A stretch of DNA of 64,000 bases. Origin: Adiantum capillus-veneris (Eukaryota; Streptophyta; Polypodiopsida; Polypodiales; Pteridaceae). Positions 22,414-33,971 of this stretch are shown here, piece by piece. The translations under genes and the position numbers were made by a program. The notes under the pieces are model-generated. The model searched no databases. It had not been told where the DNA came from and saw only the letters and a list, made by a program, of their open reading frames with translations. Each line of letters starts with the position of its first letter. Position 1 is the first letter of the stretch. The DNA lies in contig CM043962.1 in assembly GCA_014529385.2 (NCBI GenBank), positions 51,347,405 to 51,411,404 on the forward strand. Direction: 5' to 3'.

Positions 22414-22670
22414 TTGGTTGGAGTTGATCCACACTCTCAAGGGCCAGTTTGAGAGACTCCAGGGCAGTTCTGATCGCATGCGGGAGCGCAGAGAGGCTTG
22501 CGACTCTGGCGCCCAGGGCCCTTCTTCACCCTGGTCCAGGGTGCACCTAGATGACACTACTGTCCACCTGTGTGGCTCTTTCCTCCTCCCATCTCGTGAT
22601 TTAGCCCCCATTGTACATATTTTGTTTTTTCATCGGGAGAGTCTCCCCTTGCTGTTGCTATAGACCTTTC
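22414..22670 (+). pseudogene. LINE-2 ORF2 C-terminal fragment, right part
   Basis: Completes the LINE-2 reading frame interrupted at 12217. The five bases TTGGT occur on both sides (12213-12217 and 22414-22418) as a target-site duplication, and removing 12218-22418 restores an uninterrupted codon series. The frame continues through HTLKGQFERLQGSSDRM and ends shortly before about 22670. Confidence 0.75.
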
Positions 22671-23192
22671 TAGTAGAGGTGATTGTAGCCCTATGGGTAG
22701 TTTTATTAACTAATGGAAGGATCTTTTTCTCGAAAAAAAAGATCATCCTCAAATCGAACACGTTTCTTTGGTTTACTAGCATCCTCAAAGGTAGATTTGC
22801 GACCCAAGTAGCCGGGGTAGGCTGCTACTCGACTCTTCTTCACGACTGCCTCTTGGTCTTCACGAGTCTACTGACTCCTCGCTCAACAGGTTCATCAAAG
22901 TCATCCTCTGAGTATACCCTTTGTCTTCGTACCACCGGAGTGGGTTTCTTCTTTAAAGCCGACTTGAGAAGCGAACGGATGGCGGCATGCCATTGAGAGT
23001 GCACCTTGTTAAGTGGATGCTCGCAAAAAATGTCGCGTACTGGGGATCCTTTGAGTATCATAGCATGTGTCGAGCGCAATGGTCGACCTGCTATTGATGC
23101 TGCATCTCTATTCTTTCATAAGTTGAGATGGACCATCTCTTTCCCCAAATGGTCGGAAGGAGTCTTTTTTACTCCAGTGGTCGGGTGCAACA
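22671..23192 (-). other. Unassigned stretch with a weak minus-strand ORF
   Basis: A 79-codon minus frame (22840-23079) reads ILKGSPVRDIFCEHPLNKVHSQWHA and a Lys-rich end (SALKKKPTPVVRRQR); flanking codons extend it in both directions. No family is recognised. It could be a retroelement gag scrap. Confidence 0.25.
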
Positions 23193-23350
23193 TGTAAGGT
23201 GCAGCGGAAGTGAATGTTGATATTGCTCAAGATGAGTGCTTCGAACTGTGCTCAAGGGTTCCTTTTACTTACGGAAGGGAGAGCCTTCTGTTCCTTTAGA
23301 GAGAGAGTGCAATGATCACAAACAAAAGTGAATGCTACTGTGAATGAAAG

Positions 23351-23411
<61 letters not shown>

Positions 23412-23730
23412 ATACGACACCAGACGGTTCTCAAGACCTCCTCCACGGGCCCCCCTCTCTATGGCGAGAGAGGTCTATGCTATAGATTGCACAAATTTGG
23501 TACAATGGTCTAGATGCAATAGACTTGTCGACGACAATGACGACGACGTCGATGACGGGCTGAAATGCTGAAATCTGGAAAATGCTGAGTTTCTACTGAA
23601 CACTAACACTGTGTCGGCGAGGATGGCGATGACGGCGACTCGACGACGATGCGCTGAAAACGCAGATGCTGAAATCTGAAAACAGCGGGCTGAAACTGTA
23701 AACGTTGGTTGATCCGACGGTACAACATGT
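23193..23730 (-). mobile_element. Family-A LTR relic with GA tract
   Basis: It begins TGTAAGGTGCAGCGGAAG and keeps GAGAGCCTTC, AATGATCACAAAC, a (GA)n tract (23355-23408), CCAGACGG, CCACGGGCCC and GAGAGAGGTCTATGC. It is truncated after a few AAAACGC-type motifs, so the right third is missing. No clean target duplication is seen. Confidence 0.65.
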
Positions 23731-23756
23731 AAAACTGAAGGGCAAGTTCGATCCTA

Positions 23757-26660
23757 TTGTATGATGTATCGGCTTCGGCCATTTCCAAATTAATTAAATC
23801 CAGTCTCTTTGTTTACTTGATCTGTTTGAAAGAGTTAAATGATGAACTCAGAACGAACATGTCTGAACTTGACAAAGAACGCCGAGATTTTCTCCACACA
23901 CATGCTGATTGTTTCTTTGAGGGCATGCCAAGCGAGTTACCTCCATCTCGTCCTGAGGATCACACTATCGATCTGATTCTTGGAAGCACACCATCGAACC
24001 GGCCACCTTACCGTGTTAGCTGAGCCCAAAATAAAGAGATCATGAACCAAGTGAAAGACCTTCTTGAAAAGGGTCTTATTCAACCGAGTACTTCACCCTA
24101 CTACTCTCTGATGTTGGTATTAAAGAAAGACGGATCTTGAAGAATGTGCATTGATAACAGAGCCCTCTACAAAATCACTATCAAAAACAAATTTCCGATT
24201 CCAAGGATCAATGATATTCTTGACCGACTTCAGGGATCCTCTTGTTTCAGCAGGATTGATTTGAGAAGCGGATATCATCAGATCAGAATTGCTTTGGGAG
24301 ATGTCTACAAGACAGCCTTTCAAACAAGTTTCGGTTTGTATGAATTTTTGGTGATGCCTTTTGGCCTTATCAATGCTCCAACGACTTTCAACTGAATGAT
24401 GGATAGGATTTTCCGAGAGTATCGATCTTTTGTCGGTACTTTCTTTGATGACATTATAGTCTTCTCCAAGGATGAAACAGAACATCGACACCATTTGCTA
24501 CAAGTCTTTCAGACATTGCGTGATCACAAATTAGTTATCAATGCCAAAAAGAGTGAATTTTTCTTGCCGGAGATACACTTTTTGGGACACATTATCTCAG
24601 CAGCAGGAGTACAGATGGATCCGGTCAAGATTGACACTATAGCTTCTTGGGCTTGTGTTCTTACTACCGGCGGTTCATTAGAAAGTTTGTAGAGGTAGCT
24701 TCCTCATTGTACATATTGACTCAGAAAGGAGTCCCTTTCTCGTGGGGACCGACAGAGGTGACTGCCTTTCAGACACTTAAAGAAAAACTGACTACTGGAC
24801 TAATGTTGACTTTGCCGGACTTGCAAAAGTCATTTGAAGTATATTGTGATGCTTGTGGTCGTAATCTGGGAGCGGTCTTAATGCAAGAAGGCCATGTGAT
24901 TGCCTATGAAAGCCGGTTGTTTTCAAGGCTAGAATTGACAATACAAGTTTATGAGAAAGAGCTTTTGGTAGTGATCCATGCTCTTACTCAACTGCGACAT
25001 TACCTACTCGGAGCCGATTTCACGGTCTTCATTGACCATCAAAGTTTACGCTATTTCTTGTCACATAAGCAGCCTCGGAAAAGCAGATGCAGTGGGCTAA
25101 CATCTTGTCACAGTTTCACTTTCAGATTGTCCATGTTCATGGACATAAAAACTTGGTGGCAGATGCATTGTCTTGGAAGCCTCTAGTCTTGGCGATTTCT
25201 GCGATTCATCATAGAAGCTTTGAGGACATGGTCGCTTAGTACGCCACATATCCGAATTTTTTTGATGTATTCACTCGAATACGGAATGGGGAGGTAGTAG
25301 CGGGATATTCCATACCGGATGGCTACTTGATGAAGAAAACGATGTTGTGCGTCACACAGTTTTTGAGGGAAAAGGTTTTGACTGAGTGCCATTGTCCACC
25401 TTTTATGGGTCACCGCGGCATCGACACCACCTTGAAAGGTGTGGAGTGTTACTTCTTTTGGTGGAGACTCAAAAAGGATGTGAACGACTTTGTTCGCAGT
25501 TGTTTAGTATGTCAGAAGGTCAAGTTTGACAGGCATAAGGCACAAGGATTACTACAATCTTTATCTATTCCCACCCGCCTCTGGGAAAGTACTGCAATGG
25601 ATTTCATTTTTGATCTCCCGAAGACACAGAGTGGGCATTTGGATTGTCATCGACAGATTTAGCAAGCAAGCTCACATCATTCCAGTGAAGAAAACAGTCA
25701 AGCCAGATTATTTAGCGAGACTGTTCATTTCATAGATTTTCCGACTACATGGCATGCCTGAGACACTAGTCTCCGACAGAGATTCCCGATTCACGAGTTT
25801 GTTTTGGAGGGCTATTTGGGAGAACATTAGCACACGGTTCCAGTTCTCGTCATCATTCCACTTGCAGACAGATGAGCGTTCAGTTGTTCTGGATTTATTA
25901 AAGTCTTACATCTTTGATTAGAAGACTCGATGGGAATTTTTTTTGCACTTGGTGGAATTTGCCTACAATAACACGATTCACTCTTCAACGGGGAAGGCGC
26001 CATTTGAGATCTTTGAAGGTGCTCCGAAGGTTCCACCCTTAGCACTAAAGATAAGATTTTTGAAGTCGACTAGTACACGAGGGACTTGGACATTGCTTTT
26101 GCCAAGGTTCGGGAGGCTTTAGCGAAATCTCAAGAACGACATAAGATTGACATCGACGAGATTTGAAATTAAAGGAAGACGATTGGGTGCTCTTACGTTT
26201 TGAGAAGGCACGCCTAAGAAAATGAAAAGGAAAGGAGCTGCTTTTTCCAAAGCTTAGCATGAGGTATTATGACGCTTTCCAGATAAAAGAAAAGATAAAT
26301 GATGTCTCCTTTAGACTGAAGGTGCCTGATACTTGGAAGATTCACAACGCATTCCATGTGAGTGTATTGAAGGCTTTTAAAGGCGATGTGCCAGTTGATG
26401 GGGAGCCTGATGAGCAACCCGAAGTGGAGGAAAGCGAGGAGATACTCGCTCCAAAACAGATTTTGGCACACAAGGACAGAAAGATAAAAGGTAAACTGAT
26501 TAGGCGATTCTTGGTTAAATTCAAGAACTATCGTGCATTGGATGCAAAGTGGATGAAGGAGGAGGACCTACCAGATACTTCTCAGATTTTGGAACTTTAC
26601 CTTGAAGCATTCGATTTAGCAGAGTCTACTCCGATAGAACCCCGAATTGAGCGAGGGTGA
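23757..26660 (+). pseudogene. Ty3/gypsy chromovirus pol (RT-RNaseH-integrase-chromodomain), decayed
   Basis: Domains in order: protease-RT linker (ELPPSRPEDHTIDL, 23940); RT with [22 protein letters not shown] (24145-24205), [19 protein letters not shown] and FFDDIIVFS (24436-24462, an FFDD form of the YXDD box); RNase H (EVYCDACGRNLGAVL, 24835; VYEKELLVVIHAL, 24948); integrase zinc finger (HRGIDTTLKG..CLVCQKVK, 25410-25520) and core (TAMDFIFDLP, 25593; VSDRDSRFTS, 25770; the third acidic site region QTDER is damaged); GPY-like tail; chromodomain (FLVKFKNYRALDAKW..EEDLPD, 26505-26575). Stops occur at about 24022, 24140, 24394 and 25237, with frameshifts near 24650, 25080 and 25640. No own LTRs are identified. 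The strand is opposite to the adjoining family-A LTR relic. Confidence 0.9.
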
Positions 26661-26669
26661 ATCTAGTGC

Positions 26670-27030
26670 AGCGGGTTTGCACAAGAGTTCTTGAATGGTG
26701 ACATATTTGAGGAAGTTTATGTAACGCAGCCTCGCGGTTTTGTCAAGAAAGGACAAGAGGACAAAGTGTGCAGATGTAAGAAGGCTTTGTATGGGTTGAA
26801 GCAATCTCCTCGTGCTTGGTATGAGAAAGCTGACACTCATTTGGTCAAACGAGGCTTTCGTAACAGTTCAATAGAAAGCACATTGTATGTCAAGCGTGAG
26901 GGCGATGTTCTTCTCATTGTTGTTCTTTATGTGGAGAATGTGAGGCTGATTTGAATGCTACTTTCAAGATGAAAGATTTGGGGCTGTTGCATCATTACTT
27001 GGGCATACAGTTTAAGCAGTGTGATGGTGG
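26670..27030 (+). pseudogene. Ty1/copia reverse transcriptase fragment
   Basis: Reads AFLNGDIFEEVYVTQPRGF, KALYGLKQSPRAWYEK, then LYVENVRLI where copia RT has YVDD, a frameshift, and MKDLGLLHHYLGIQF. This is the RVT_2 domain of a Ty1/copia element. It abuts the gypsy chromodomain within about 10 bases on the left and a family-B LTR fragment on the right, so it is a scrap at a composite junction. Confidence 0.85.
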
Positions 27031-27446
27031 TATTGCGCCTGCGGGTGCTCGCTCTCAGACTCTGCGTCCAGATGCTATGCAGAGTGAGTCCCTAAGGCCA
27101 CTTATAAAGAGTTACAAAGGGTTGCTAAAAGCAGAGCCCCAAAAGCATCTAAAATCAAAAGCAATAATCTCCAAAAGGCATATGGTCAAAAGCTGTCAAC
27201 GTAATTTACGGAAATTTGTACGTTGCTGTCAGCGCAAAAAGCGGACATCCGTACAGTGCCACGTCAGTCTGTCCGTACACACTGCCATGCCAGCACTGCC
27301 ACATCAGTAGTTAGCATGTATCGCGGAAATCTGTACAGCCACGTTGGCTAGTCAATACAAATGGTGGGATTCCGTACAGTCAGCCAGTCTGCTGGGTGTG
27401 TGTGTTCGTGTCTTGGTGGCTCTGCCACATCACGAGTTTGTGACAT
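27031..27446 (-). mobile_element. Family-B LTR, right part
   Basis: Shares CTCTCAGACTCTGCGT, AAAAGCAGAGCCCCAAAAGC, GTCAGCGCAAAAAGCGG and the terminal CACATCACGAGTTTGTGACA with the LTR at 30734-31850. A polypurine tract on the minus strand (27447-27460) follows. The left part is replaced by the copia scrap. Confidence 0.6.
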
Positions 27447-27833
27447 ACCCCTCTCTTGAAAGAATTATAATCGTCCTCGATTACACCTGCAAAACGGATA
27501 GAGGCCATAAACTGTCTTAGTAGACACTGACTGTTAGTACCGATGCACTAGACACAACATAGCTAGCATGTGTACAAAACGACATTCACATCACAGGACA
27601 TTACTCGACATCACGGGACATCACATTACAAATCACAGAAAAATTCATTCCAAATCTTAGACCATGACCATCGGCAACATATTTAGTTAATCGCATCTAG
27701 ATCCATTTCGGACCTCGTTGATGCCCGATTAACTAATCCTTATTCGGGAATTCCGTGTCATAAAGTCATATTGCAGAATATTAATCAACCCATTAGTATC
27801 CCTGAAACCCAAAGGGGACATCAGTGACCTTCT
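27447..27833. other. Family-B internal remnant, non-coding
   Basis: The first 110 bases are shared with the sequence after the 10377-11046 LTR (CTTGAAAGAATTATA, TGCAAAAC, GTAGACA blocks), confirming that both are element interiors. No coding similarity is seen; short ATCACAGGACATTAC-like reiterations occur around 27585-27625. Confidence 0.45.
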
Positions 27834-28140
27834 GTGTCACGGTAGAATCTTGACTTGGGGTGTCCAAGTTTGTTACAAGGGCACCGTGTGCCAATGGGAA
27901 AGAACAATGTGAACAGACTTTAGACGCTTCAAAACAACTGAACTGAAAAAGATACACTGCACACGAGACATGGAGTGGCGTAGTTTCACTTTGAGAGAGC
28001 ATTGGTCTTCGAACGATGGCGCCCTTTGGTATTTCTTTATATTTCTCCAACAAGGTTACAACTATGCCAACACTCCTCTGCACCGCCACACGGTAGGATG
28101 CTAGAGAGTAAGCCTTAGCATATATTCAAGGGCCACTTGT
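27834..28140 (-). mobile_element. Family-B LTR, left part
   Basis: Contains GACTTGGGGTGTCCAAG and GGAGTGGCGTAG, then ATGGCGCCCTTTGGTATTTCTTTAT, equivalent to landmarks at 30737-30905 and 10381-10545. It is truncated before the family-A LTR relic. Confidence 0.45.
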
Positions 28141-28229
28141 TCATCAAAAGTATGCAAAAGAGCACCTAACAAGAATTGAAATGGTGAAGATCTAGGTTTT
28201 ACACTTCCACAAATCTTTACTTCTTTTCT

Positions 28230-28310
28230 TGCATTAGTGATTTCTTCTTAGCATGAATGATGGCTCCTTTTATTTTCCTGAAGAGAGGGAATGAGAGAGA
28301 GAGGTAGAGA

Positions 28311-28360
<50 letters not shown>

Positions 28361-28379
28361 GATAGATAGATAGATAGAT

Positions 28380-28471
<92 letters not shown>

Positions 28472-29050
28472 AGAAGAAGAAGAAGAAGAAGAAGAACACC
28501 CCAGATCTGATGTGGTCCCAACCAACCCTCTCAAGGGCCCCCCACACTATTGCCGATGTGGTATTTGCTTTTGATTGCGTAAATGGAATGTACACACATG
28601 CAATACCTCAAGTGTAGACTCCACTGACTCAAATGGGAATGTCGCACTCTTCAAGATGAAGCACCTCCGAAGCTGATTTGATGCACCTTTGGATCCGTCT
28701 CGATGTGGGATTGCGGATGGCGATCAAGGGGTAGATTTGGGCTGATTTACACTCTTGATGTAAGAGGAATGAAGGGAAAACGCAAATATTGATGAGGTTG
28801 ATGATGGACAGCAATGGGAGGATCTGATGTGATGAGGGAATGGCCGAGAAGAGGCTCGATGGGCTTTCGAAGTAACGGCTCCAACAAGGAAGCTAGCGTT
28901 AGCAATTCTGGGCCGGTTTTGGCGAGGGAAAAGGCTGAAAACTGAAAACGCTGGGCTGATTTGCGAGCTAGGAGCAAAACGCTAGGGTCTGTTGCTTGCA
29001 AAAACGCTAGGCTGAATTCTGGCGCTCGCAAAAGTGATGCACTGACAACA
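28230..29050 (-). mobile_element. Family-A LTR relic with compound microsatellite
   Basis: A GGCTCCTTTTA block, the microsatellite, CACCCCAGATCTGATG, CTCAAGGGCCCCCC and GATGTGGTATTTGCTTTTGATTGC follow family-A order, then AAAACGCT copies (28945-29015). The right terminus is not found. Confidence 0.55.
28312..28496 (+). repeat. Compound microsatellite (TG)n(TA)n(GATA)n(GA)n(AAG)n
   Basis: Five adjoining simple arrays: TG about 28312-28335, TA 28336-28360, GATA 28361-28385, GA 28386-28468, AAG 28468-28496. The GA part sits where other family-A LTRs have their GA tract. Confidence 0.95.
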
Positions 29051-30721
29051 CAAGATCATCATTGGCATGTATATATGGCATGCAATTGAGGACGTTTGCG
29101 ATTTGAAGAGGGGGGTATGTCACGAGGACGTGGCAACTGCTAACCTTAGTTGTTGGTTTCTTTTCGATGATTTTTATTTAATTTTTGGGACCCTCTTTTT
29201 GGAGTTGCAAATGGCCGGATATTGTATGGCCAGTGTGAAATGGTCGACGGCCTAGAGTTTCACTCGTAGACGAGAAGGCCTTGTTGGCACGAGTTGGTCG
29301 GGCTGACCGGCACTGGAAATGTCACGAGGATGTAACCTTAGTTGTTGGTTTCTTTCTGATGATTTTTATTCAATTTTTGGGACCCTCTTTTTGAAGTTGC
29401 AAAGGACCGGACATTGTATGGTCAATGTGAAATGGTTGACGGCCAAGAGTTTCACCCGCACACGAGAAGGCCTTGTCGCCACAAGTTGGTCGGGCAGACT
29501 AGCAGTGGAATCCGAGCAGTAAAAGTATGTCTAGGATCAGTTCAGAGTCATTTAGGCCCCTCGCTACACTTATAAGTCGGTGGGTACTAGGAAATGAATT
29601 CTAAAGAGGCAAAGTGGACGCTTGGCGGCTACAGAGCAGTTTGCCAAGTCGAGCTGAAGAGGAAATTGAGAGAGAGGGCTGATTTGCTTCATATTGTGAC
29701 CTACAGAGTGTGTGAGTAGTTGGTGCAGGTGATGAAGCTTTAATGGAAAGCTTGCCTTCTCTCTTGCACTATGTAGCGCGATGATTCCGCTCTCACGCAC
29801 CTCTCTCCCCTTTTGAATACAGAATCGTGATGTCCCGCTCGAGGGCTACTCATCTTTATGTACAATTATGTCGGTTCATGTGCGGATGCCGAGTCAAGAG
29901 CCTCTTGTCCAGGTATTGGGTTAGCTAATTGCTAATCCCCCACAGGTATAGGTGAATTCGGAGAGATTTCTCGCAAGAAATTCTTTGATTCAGAGGTCAA
30001 GTAGCCCAACAGGTGCGGGAGTTCGAGGGCTCGCTACAGATGCGTTCGGCTCGCGAAACGGAGCCCAAAATAGGAAATTACAACCTCCAGTGTAAATTTG
30101 CAGGTTTAGGATTTCGCCCTTAATCGGTCCCTTCTACCCCTAGGAGGTTCGAGAGGGGATCGATAAATAGGTGATCTGGCGCAATTTCAATGCAGAAAAC
30201 AGAGAATTCAGCGTGCTGCAGATTCTCGCTAGGTCTTGTAAAGTGTCCGTATGCGCTGGGAAAGTCATCCATTGCGTGGAGATTTTGTATGTGAAGTTTC
30301 CTAGTATAGTTATGTTGTCGAAATCAAGCCAGAACAGGTCTTTTTCAGCCCGGATTATGTGGGACAGCTCGTAGGAAATCGCAAGTTTTATTTCCTTTTT
30401 GATAAGAATAAAGAAATACCGAAAGGGGCGCCAGTCTTTGGGGCCTATAGGTTGTTGGCGTTTGCTTGGAGCGCTCTAGCTTCCAAGTCGTGTGTGTTCG
30501 AAGTGTTATTTCCAGTTACAAGTTTTATTTGCGAAGTGTCCTAAAGTCTAAAGTAAAGTTTCGGGTGAAAGCCAAAGTCTACCGCCCATACGAGCAGGTT
30601 TCAGCTTATAATTCCGAGGTCGGGACACGAAGATTCTTCAAATAGAAATTTCCAAAATTGTATCCAAGTGTCCTGTCTGCTTGATAGGACCGGTATGCTT
30701 TGGGAAAAGCACACACTTGAT
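29051..30721. other. Non-coding stretch with 192-bp tandem duplication
   Basis: Two copies of about 192 bp start near 29117 and 29316 (shared CCTTAGTTGTTGG, ATTTTTGGGACCCTCTTTTTG, GAGAAGGCCTTGT). The remainder shows no coding similarity. A segment near 30408-30450 (GAAATACCGAAAGGGGCGCCAGT) is the inverse of the family-B LTR block near 30880, so an inverted LTR scrap is embedded. By position this is the interior of the family-B element whose 5' LTR starts at 31850. Confidence 0.5.
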
Positions 30722-30732
30722 GCTTGATACCA
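30722..30732 (-). promoter_or_regulatory. Primer-binding site of family-B element
   Basis: On the minus strand, TGGTATCAAGC stands two bases after the LTR end and resembles the tRNA-iMet site TGGTATCAGAGC. It marks 30734-31850 as a 5' LTR. Confidence 0.6.
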
Positions 30733-30733
30733 C

Positions 30734-31850
30734 TGTCACAAACTTGGGCACCCCAAGTCTATAATCTGTCGCGACACAAGAGAGAGATTCACTTAAAACA
30801 CTTCACAGACAAATCACGGTTCAATTGAGTCGACACGGCCCGGCGTAGTTCTGTGCCAAGAGAGATTGGCCCCAAAACTGACGCCCCTTTCGGTATTTCT
30901 TTTTGTATTAATCTTTGAGCAAAGTATAACTCCCACCGGTCCTTAGCTCTCAGACTCTGCGTTCAGACACTCTGAAGAGTGAGACCCTTGGGCTCTTTTT
31001 ATTCTTACAAGGGATGCCAAAAGCAAAGCCCCAATAGCAGTTAAACTCAAAAGCAACAAGTTCCAAAAGCAACTGGCTCCAAAAGCTGCCAAAAACAGCT
31101 AGCGTAATTTTCGGAATTCCCTACAGTATGCCACGTCAGCATGTCAGCGCGAAAAGCGGAAATCCGTACCGTTGGTCCACGTGGCATGTCAGCCCGAATT
31201 TCAGGCGTCGTGGCCTCTTCAGCATTACTTTGCTCCTCATGAGCCTCAGTCTCACTCTCAAGGTCCCTCTTAGTATCAGACTCTCTTTCTAACACTTCTG
31301 GAATAGGGTCAACACGGGTGGAATCAGTGCGCAACTGGGTTGACAATTTTCGACCACGACTGAATTTGGGCGGCATGTTTGTAGCTGCGAATGCTAATTG
31401 GGAGATAGAGCTCTCTAGTCTAAGAGAAATCAGCTCTAACCTCCGTGTTTGAGGATAGATCGAATGGGTGCCCAACTCGTCGGACACGTAGCCGAACACC
31501 ACATTTGTACTCTATTAGTTTTCCGAGCTTGTGTAGTAATACTGTGTAAATTCTGATTCTAGAGTAGTGGATCAATTCCCTGAGTTGTAATGCTGTAATG
31601 ATATTTGTAAAGGTCCATGTGAGTCAGTCACTTGCCATTTAGAATGCCCTAGGTATAAAGGTCAATAACCTTAATGTGAAAGAAGGCTTATCTTTAGAGA
31701 AGAAAAGAGCTCTGTTGTACGTACGCTCAAGCGACTACGAAGCTTTAACTTGTAATCATCGCAGCTAATGATTGGGTAACAGTTGCCGTACATCCTACCA
31801 CATCATCTGCCTGTCCGTGGGTGGCCGTGCCACATCATCAATTTGTGACA
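30734..31850 (-). mobile_element. Family-B 5' LTR (1.1 kb)
   Basis: TG..CA ends with a short inverted start (TGTCACAAACTTGGGCACC on plus; TGTCACAAATTGATG on minus). It is inserted in the Ty1/copia gag-protease region: the copia frame runs into it at 31851. The expected TSD is TGGCT (31851-31855), but a partner copy is not found, so the other end is lost. Confidence 0.75.
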
Positions 31851-32450
31851 TGGCTGCTCGGTTATGGTTATCACATGGTTACATGAACTAGATACATACA
31901 AAGGATATAAGGTGGCAGATTTAGACCCTTTTGCTACAATACTTGACCCCTTAAATAGTTTCCATTTGTGATCACCAAAACTAGTGTGGTAACCCGCTTC
32001 ATCTAGTTGACCCGTGCTAATCAAACTCTTTCTCATTTGTGGTACATGTCGTACATCATGTAACATAAACATCGAACCATCAACAAAAGACAATTGCACA
32101 CTACCAATCCCATCAATGTCACATGCATAGTTGTCACCGAGGTAAACAATGCCAAGTTTTCCACCATAATACTCAAAGAACCACTCTTTGTGAGGTGTTA
32201 CATGAAACGAAGCACCCGAATCAAGTATCCAAGTATGCATGCCAATATCCGAATGAGCAACCAAGAAGTGTGCATCAAAAGAAGAAGCATAGAGAATCTC
32301 ACTTTCACCACTGTCATAGCTAACTACATTGATTTCCTCTATCATCATGTTGCTTTTACCTTTATCTGTCCTTGTTGTTGTCATCACTGTTCTTGTTCTT
32401 CCCTTTCTTCCATTCATAGCATTCCCGCTTATAGTGTCCCTTCTTGCCAC
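31851..32450 (-). pseudogene. Ty1/copia protease region, truncated
   Basis: Protease of a Ty1/copia polyprotein: WILDSGASFHVTPHKEWF with the DSG active site at about 32200-32250, then DGSMFMLHDVRHVPQMRKSLISTGQL, the usual strand before GAG-pre-integrase. Reading stops at TEQPCH, where the family-B LTR begins. Everything downstream (integrase, RT, RNase H) is missing. It overlaps the end of the gag frame by a frameshift near 32400. Confidence 0.85.
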
Positions 32451-33055
32451 AGTGGTAGCATTCTACATCCTTCTTGGAACAAGTGCGTGCCTTTCTATGT
32501 TCAGATTTTCCCTTGTGCCGGGACCTACCTCTTTCATTCAAAGCACTGGAGGAACTACCTGCAACAGCATTCTTCCTGTTCATCTCTTCCTTAAGAAGGG
32601 AACTCTCCACATCGGCATATGCAAGTGTGGCATTTGAGTTGCTCAAAGCTGTCCTAAAAGTGTCCCACCTTTTAGATAATGTGCATAGCAAAAACGTAGC
32701 TTTGAATTCATCATTGATGTTGACTTTCAAATTTGTGAGCTGGCTGAAAATTGAATTGAACTCATTCAAATGCACCGACATCAAAGTGCCTTCCTTCATG
32801 CGAAGGTCCATGAGCCTTTTCAACCAATATACTTTGCTAGCAGCACTTTTGAGCATACAAATCATCAAGCTCGTCCATTTCTTCCCACTCTTCATCGTCC
32901 ATACCTGCTGGTTTTATCCCCTTTTCCTTAATCGGTCTCGTTTGCCTTTTCTCCAAGAGAACATTGTAAGACTGCTTCTTACATATAGCAAATTTATGGG
33001 CGCCTTCCAACTTTTTGATGTGCAAGAGATTGCTACTATCACCGTTGGAGGCCAT
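32362..33055 (-). pseudogene. Ty1/copia gag (UBN2-type) with zinc knuckle
   Basis: Gag starts at 33055 (MASNGDSSNLLHIKKLEG) and carries YNVLLEKRQTRPIKEKG. It shifts frame near 32850 into KVYWLKRLMDLRMKEGTLMS, then FKATFLLCTLSKRWDTFRTAL (typical UBN2 gag core). A basic stretch and a CCHC knuckle CYHCGKKGHYKREC follow (about 32420-32465). One frameshift breaks it. It is in line with the LTR and primer site at 33.7-34.1 kb, so it belongs to the same minus-oriented element. Confidence 0.85.
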
Positions 33056-33731
33056 GTGTTACCACGAGAGACCAATGAAACACTCAAATACAAACAGCAA
33101 ATGTTGAAATTAACTTGTAATGACACAATTCAGCACCTGAGTTGATCATACATACGCCAAAAGATTCAAAATGTCATCAATTTGGCAATTCCATAGTGTC
33201 AATACATCAATTTCAGAAACAGTCTTGAAAATTCAGCATCAATTTCTCATTAAAAAATAAGAAATTGCTACAATTTCACTTCGAAACGCAAAACCCCAAA
33301 TTTTTGAGTTCAATGCGTCACAAATTGCATGAGAAATAGTCTGTTAATGCATTGCCAGGGCCAATTTTGCGTGAATTATCTAAATTCAGCAAAACCCCCA
33401 AATGCAAACAAGATCAAACTCGCTTAATCTATTGAAATTAATTTCAAAATTTTCAGAATTTCTGAAATTTCAGCAAAAATCCCAATTTCTGAGCTCGAAT
33501 TGGCACCAAAATGACTCGAATTGAATGGGAACTTCTGTAGAAACTTGAATTTGCTGACTTTCTATTGTCGTAGATCTTTAATGTACTGAACAGTACACTT
33601 GATTTGCGCTCTGAATTTTCTGTTTTCAGCTCTGCAGATTTCGGAATGTTCCTCTCTTTATGTGCACACTTCTGTGATCACCATGCACGCGTAGAAGTGC
33701 ACAATTCTTACTTTTCTCGCGATGAAGCCAA
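33056..33731 (-). other. Ty1/copia 5' leader, non-coding
   Basis: AT-rich untranslated sequence between primer site and gag. AATTTCAGAA/AAATTTCAG-type words recur around 33430-33480. No gene is seen. Confidence 0.5.
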
Positions 33732-33743
33732 GCTCTGAAACCA
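33732..33743 (-). promoter_or_regulatory. Primer-binding site of Ty1/copia element
   Basis: The minus strand reads TGGTTTCAGAGC, one change from the tRNA-iMet site, two bases from the LTR end at 33746. Confidence 0.7.
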
Positions 33744-33745
33744 AT

Positions 33746-33917
33746 TGTGAGGTCCTATTGTGATCTTCTCGCGATAGGAAGAGGAGAGAGAGAGCGCGAC
33801 GGCTGAACCCTAATATTGCAAAGGAGAGGGGCAGAGGGAGAGCAAGGGGAGGAGAGAACGCAGGTGGGAAGGAGGAGAGGAGGCAGCGCTGCAGGGCGAG
33901 GGAGAGCGTGTCAACGC

Positions 33918-33971
<54 letters not shown>

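Noticed and set aside
24436-24462. FFDD in the gypsy RT as an inactivating mutation
   Set aside because: An FFDD form of the YXDD box is, as far as I know, tolerated in plant chromoviruses; the element is dead for other reasons (stops and frameshifts).
23193-26660. Treating the family-A LTR at 23193 as the 5' LTR of the following gypsy pol
   Set aside because: In intact copies this LTR is read on the minus strand with coding also minus; here pol is plus, no primer site lies between, and the LTR is truncated.
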